From positions 2,790,001 to 2,854,000 of the forward strand of contig NZ_CP058335.1 of NCBI RefSeq assembly GCF_013391105.1: a stretch of 64,000 nt of DNA, in the 5' to 3' direction. The DNA is from Natronomonas salina. Its GTDB lineage: Archaea; Halobacteriota; Halobacteria; Halobacteriales; Haloarculaceae. The notes beneath the pieces are model-generated. The model was given only the letters and a program-made list of their open reading frames with translations, was not told the origin of the DNA and did no database searches. Shown piece after piece: positions 61,684-64,000 of this stretch. The translations under genes and the position numbers were made by a program. Positions within the stretch are counted from its first letter, which is position 1. The number at the start of each line of letters is the position of its first letter.

Positions 61684-63429
61684 ATGGGCGACTCCCAGGA
61701 ATCCGGCGAGGGTACCCCGGGCGAGGTGAACGGCCACCCTGCCGGCTGGGTTCCCGCCGGAGAGCCCGAGCCGGCGAACGACGCGGAGGCGAGCTCGGCG
61801 GAGCCTCCCGACGAGTCCGGCGACTCGCTGGACGCCCTCGTCCGGACGGCCTTCGACCTCCTGCCGACGCAGGTCGCGGTGCTCGACGGCGAGGGCACCA
61901 TCCGCCACACCAACCGGACCTGGGCCGCCTTCGGCGAGGCCAACGACCTGGAGGGCCCGGTCGACACGGTCGGCGTCAACTACCTCGAGGTCTGCGACGG
62001 CAGCGACGACGAGCACGCCGACCGCGCCGCCGCGGGCATCCGGTCCGTCCTGGAGGGCGACGGCGGCCCGTTCTCGATGGAGTACCCCTGCCACGGCCCC
62101 GACGAGCTCCGCTGGTTCGTCATGTGGGCCCGCGGCTTCGACCGCGACGGCGAGCGCTACGCGGTCGTGGTCCACCTGGACGTCACCGCCCGGAAGCTCT
62201 CGGAGCTCGCCGTCGAGCGGCGCAACGCCGAGCTCCAGGCGGTCAACCGCATCGGCGAACTCGTCCGCGAGATCGTCGCCTCGCTCGGCCGCGCGACGAC
62301 CCGCGCGGAGGTCGAGCGGAGCGTCTGCGAGCGGTTGACCACCGACGGCGCCTACGCGGCCGCAGCGGTCGTCGACCCCACGCCGACCGACGACGGGTTC
62401 ACCGTCAGGGAGCGGTCAGTCGCGGCCGACGCCGGCGACCCGCCCGCCGCCGCCCACGTGGACGAGCGGACCGCGGCGGTCGTCCGGGCCGCCCTCGACG
62501 CCGGCGAGACGCGCGTCGACCGCGAGCGGTCAGCGCCGGCCTCGACCGACGACGACCGCGACCCCGCCGTCGCGGCCGTGCCGCTCCGACACCGCGAGGC
62601 CGTCTACGGCGTCCTCGCCGTGACGGGCCGCCGTCCGGACGCCTTCGACGAGCGCGAGGCCGCCGCCTTCGACGTCCTCGGGGAGAGCGCCGGCTTCGCC
62701 GTCCATGCCGTCGAGACCGAGCGGTTCCTCCACGCCGACGAGACGCTCGAACTCCGCTTCCGGCTCCGCGAGGACGCCCTGCCGTTCTTCTCCTCCCTCG
62801 GCGCCGGGGAGGACGCCGAGGTCGAGTTCAGCGACGTCGTCCCCGGAGGCGACGGCGCCGTGGTCGTGTACGCCAGCGTCGGCGGCGTCCCGGCCGCGGC
62901 GGTCGAGTCGCGGGCGGCCGACCACGACGCCGTCGAATCCGTCCGCGTGATCGACGCCGGGGGCGACGAGGCGCCGGGGCGGCTGGAGTTCCGGTACCGG
63001 CCGCCGTCGCCGGTCCACGACGTCGTCGCGGCCGGGGGCGCGGTCCGGTCCTGCACCGTCGCGGCCGACGGCGGCCTCCTCGTCGCAGAGGTCGACGACG
63101 CGGCGACGATGCGCGCCGTCGTCGACGCCGTCGCGGGCGACGCCGACCTCGTCGGGAAGCGCGGTCGGAGCACGGCGGACGACGGCCCGCGAGGTGGCGA
63201 GGCGGCGATCGACGCCGGCCTCACCGACCGGCAGCGCGACGCGCTCGTCGCCGCCCACCGTGGCGGTTACTACGAGTGGCCCAGTCGGGACAGCAACGCC
63301 GAGGAGCTGGCGGCGGCCATGGACGTCGCGCCGCAGACGTTCCACGAGCATCTGCGGCGCGCCGAGGCGAAGGTCGTCGACCGGTTCGTCGAGGACGGGC
63401 TGGCGCGCCGGACGCCCGACCCAGAGTAA
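61684..63429 (+). CDS. PAS-GAF-HTH-10 (bacterio-opsin activator-like) regulator
   Basis: The 581-residue protein has a disordered acidic N-terminus (1-48), a PAS domain (about 50-170, with VAVLDGEGTIRHTNRTWAAFG), a GAF domain (about 190-345), a Bat-associated beta domain (about 355-495) and the C-terminal HTH-10 (LTDRQRDALVAAHRGGYYEW ... AAAMDVAPQTFHEHLRRAEAKV). It should sense a signal in PAS/GAF and bind DNA. It is an intact relative of the broken 7202 gene and lies just upstream of a DUF7344-type gene. Confidence 0.9.
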   Translation: MGDSQESGEGTPGEVNGHPAGWVPAGEPEPANDAEASSAEPPDESGDSLDALVRTAFDLLPTQVAVLDGEGTIRHTNRTWAAFGEANDLEGPVDTVGVNYLEVCDGSDDEHADRAAAGIRSVLEGDGGPFSMEYPCHGPDELRWFVMWARGFDRDGERYAVVVHLDVTARKLSELAVERRNAELQAVNRIGELVREIVASLGRATTRAEVERSVCERLTTDGAYAAAAVVDPTPTDDGFTVRERSVAADAGDPPAAAHVDERTAAVVRAALDAGETRVDRERSAPASTDDDRDPAVAAVPLRHREAVYGVLAVTGRRPDAFDEREAAAFDVLGESAGFAVHAVETERFLHADETLELRFRLREDALPFFSSLGAGEDAEVEFSDVVPGGDGAVVVYASVGGVPAAAVESRAADHDAVESVRVIDAGGDEAPGRLEFRYRPPSPVHDVVAAGGAVRSCTVAADGGLLVAEVDDAATMRAVVDAVAGDADLVGKRGRSTADDGPRGGEAAIDAGLTDRQRDALVAAHRGGYYEWPSRDSNAEELAAAMDVAPQTFHEHLRRAEAKVVDRFVEDGLARRTPDPE

Positions 63430-63474
63430 TCAGGGCTCGCGTTGAGGTCGGCTCGACCCCTCAGCTCACCTACA

Positions 63475-63838
63475 ATGAGGGACCACAGTAACGAACCCGG
63501 TGACGCGATCGGTGCGTTCGCCCACCAGCGCCGCCGAGAGACGCTATCCGCGTTGGCCGACCGCGAGCCGCCGGTGCCGCTTCATGAGCTCGCCGCGGCC
63601 GTCGACGAGGCGGAGTCGGACGACGGCTTCGTCGGCGAGCCGGCCACGGACGGGAGGACGTCGGAGGAGAGCGACCCCTCGGACGGGGGCGGTCGCGGGG
63701 GACCGCCGACAGCGTATCGCGATCGAACTCTACCACGTCCACCTCCCGAGGCTCGACGACGCCGGCCTGGTCTCGTTCGACCCGGCCTCGAAGCTGGTCG
63801 AGGACTGGCGGTCGAACATGCTGCTCGACGCGGTGTAG
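63475..63838 (+). pseudogene. DUF7344-type wHTH protein, frameshifted
   Basis: ATG 63475 starts AIGAFAHQRRRETLSALADR and LHELAAAVDEAE, the first half of a DUF7344 winged helix. The second half (RRQRIAIELYHVHLPRLDDAGLVSFDPASKL) lies in another frame and ends at 63838. Removing one G from the G5 run at 63685-63689 (or the one at 63697-63701) joins them (DGAVAGDRRQRIAIELYH). The product as written would be truncated in function. It follows the HTH-10 regulator by 45 bases and may be co-transcribed with it. Confidence 0.78.
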
Positions 63839-63929
63839 CCGGCGTCCAGCGCTCTCGAGCCGGCGTCGAAGGTCCACTTTCACCGCGCCGTCGAACGGTT
63901 GAAGGCCACGCGGGGAGTAGGAGGGACGA

Positions 63930-64000
63930 ATGCGCCTCGACGAGTACGTTGACGACCTCGACCGCGACGAGTCGGTCGAACTGCGGAAGCTCGCCGAGGA
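63930..64000 (+). CDS. Hypothetical protein, N-terminal fragment (3' end outside window)
   Basis: ATG 63930 opens MRLDEYVDDLDRDESVELRK and runs off the right edge after 23 residues. The acidic helical composition fits haloarchaeal coding DNA. Too little is visible to classify it. Confidence 0.4.
   Translation, partial: MRLDEYVDDLDRDESVELRKLAE

Overview
The window is chromosomal DNA of a halophilic archaeon (class Halobacteria). The base composition is very GC-rich and the predicted proteins are strongly acidic. There are archaeal information genes (TFB, RpoP, eL43, prefoldin beta, Pcc1, TruD, Pth2), Tat lipoprotein signals, HTH-10 (bacterio-opsin-activator type) regulators, and many start codons that sit about 25-30 nt after a TATA-like box or overlap the preceding stop codon. 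Codon use and gene content suggest a Haloarcula/Halorientalis-like lineage, but the genus cannot be fixed from sequence reading alone.

Layout. 1-7.9 kb: alpha/beta hydrolase, HNH protein, a receiver-PAS-GAF histidine kinase, a cytochrome P450 and an interrupted HTH-10 regulator. 7.9-14.6 kb: an M24 peptidase homologue lacking most metal ligands, then a compact leftward cobamide salvage/assembly operon (HAD, CbiB, CobS, CobY, CobD-like, CbiZ; every junction overlaps) and an inositol-monophosphatase relative. 14.7-22 kb: core genes (TruD, DUF2103, the eL43-RpoP-Pcc1-prefoldin-DUF3194 block, DUF2070, GMP synthase glutaminase subunit). 22-38.8 kb: metabolic genes including thiazole synthase Thi4, an old-yellow-enzyme oxidoreductase, Pth2, dCTP deaminase with a frameshifted ThiR-type regulator, a glycosyltransferase, an MFS transporter, an aldo/keto reductase, a DHH phosphoesterase and an SDR protein.

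38.8-49.2 kb is an accessory island. It is visibly more AT-rich and gene-poor. It is marked near its right side by a short truncated-looking coiled-coil ORF, and at its right edge by the C-terminal stump of a pyridine-nucleotide disulfide reductase. Its main content is a tightly coupled three-gene leftward operon (41460 to 38945) encoding two proteins with RAMP (Cas7/Cas5-like) signatures and a third unrecognised protein. No cas1, cas2, Cas10, nuclease or CRISPR array is visible nearby. Upstream lies about 1.3 kb of non-coding, hairpin-rich DNA. The rest of the island encodes membrane-anchored, pilin-like and Yip1-type proteins and a small zinc finger protein.

49.2-64 kb returns to GC-rich DNA: a response regulator, a frameshifted HTH regulator, a VirD4-like protein that has lost its P-loop, a second P450, several small zinc-ribbon proteins, a phosphodiesterase-family protein, inorganic pyrophosphatase, PadR, the rnhA pair, TFB, and a PAS-GAF-HTH-10 regulator followed by a frameshifted DUF7344-type gene.

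Four genes are broken by a single lesion (one in-frame TGA, three one-base frameshifts, two of them in G runs). All four are predicted regulators or wHTH-type proteins. They may be true pseudogenes or assembly errors. The best candidate for an undescribed system is the CRISPR-less RAMP operon with its adjacent structured non-coding region.
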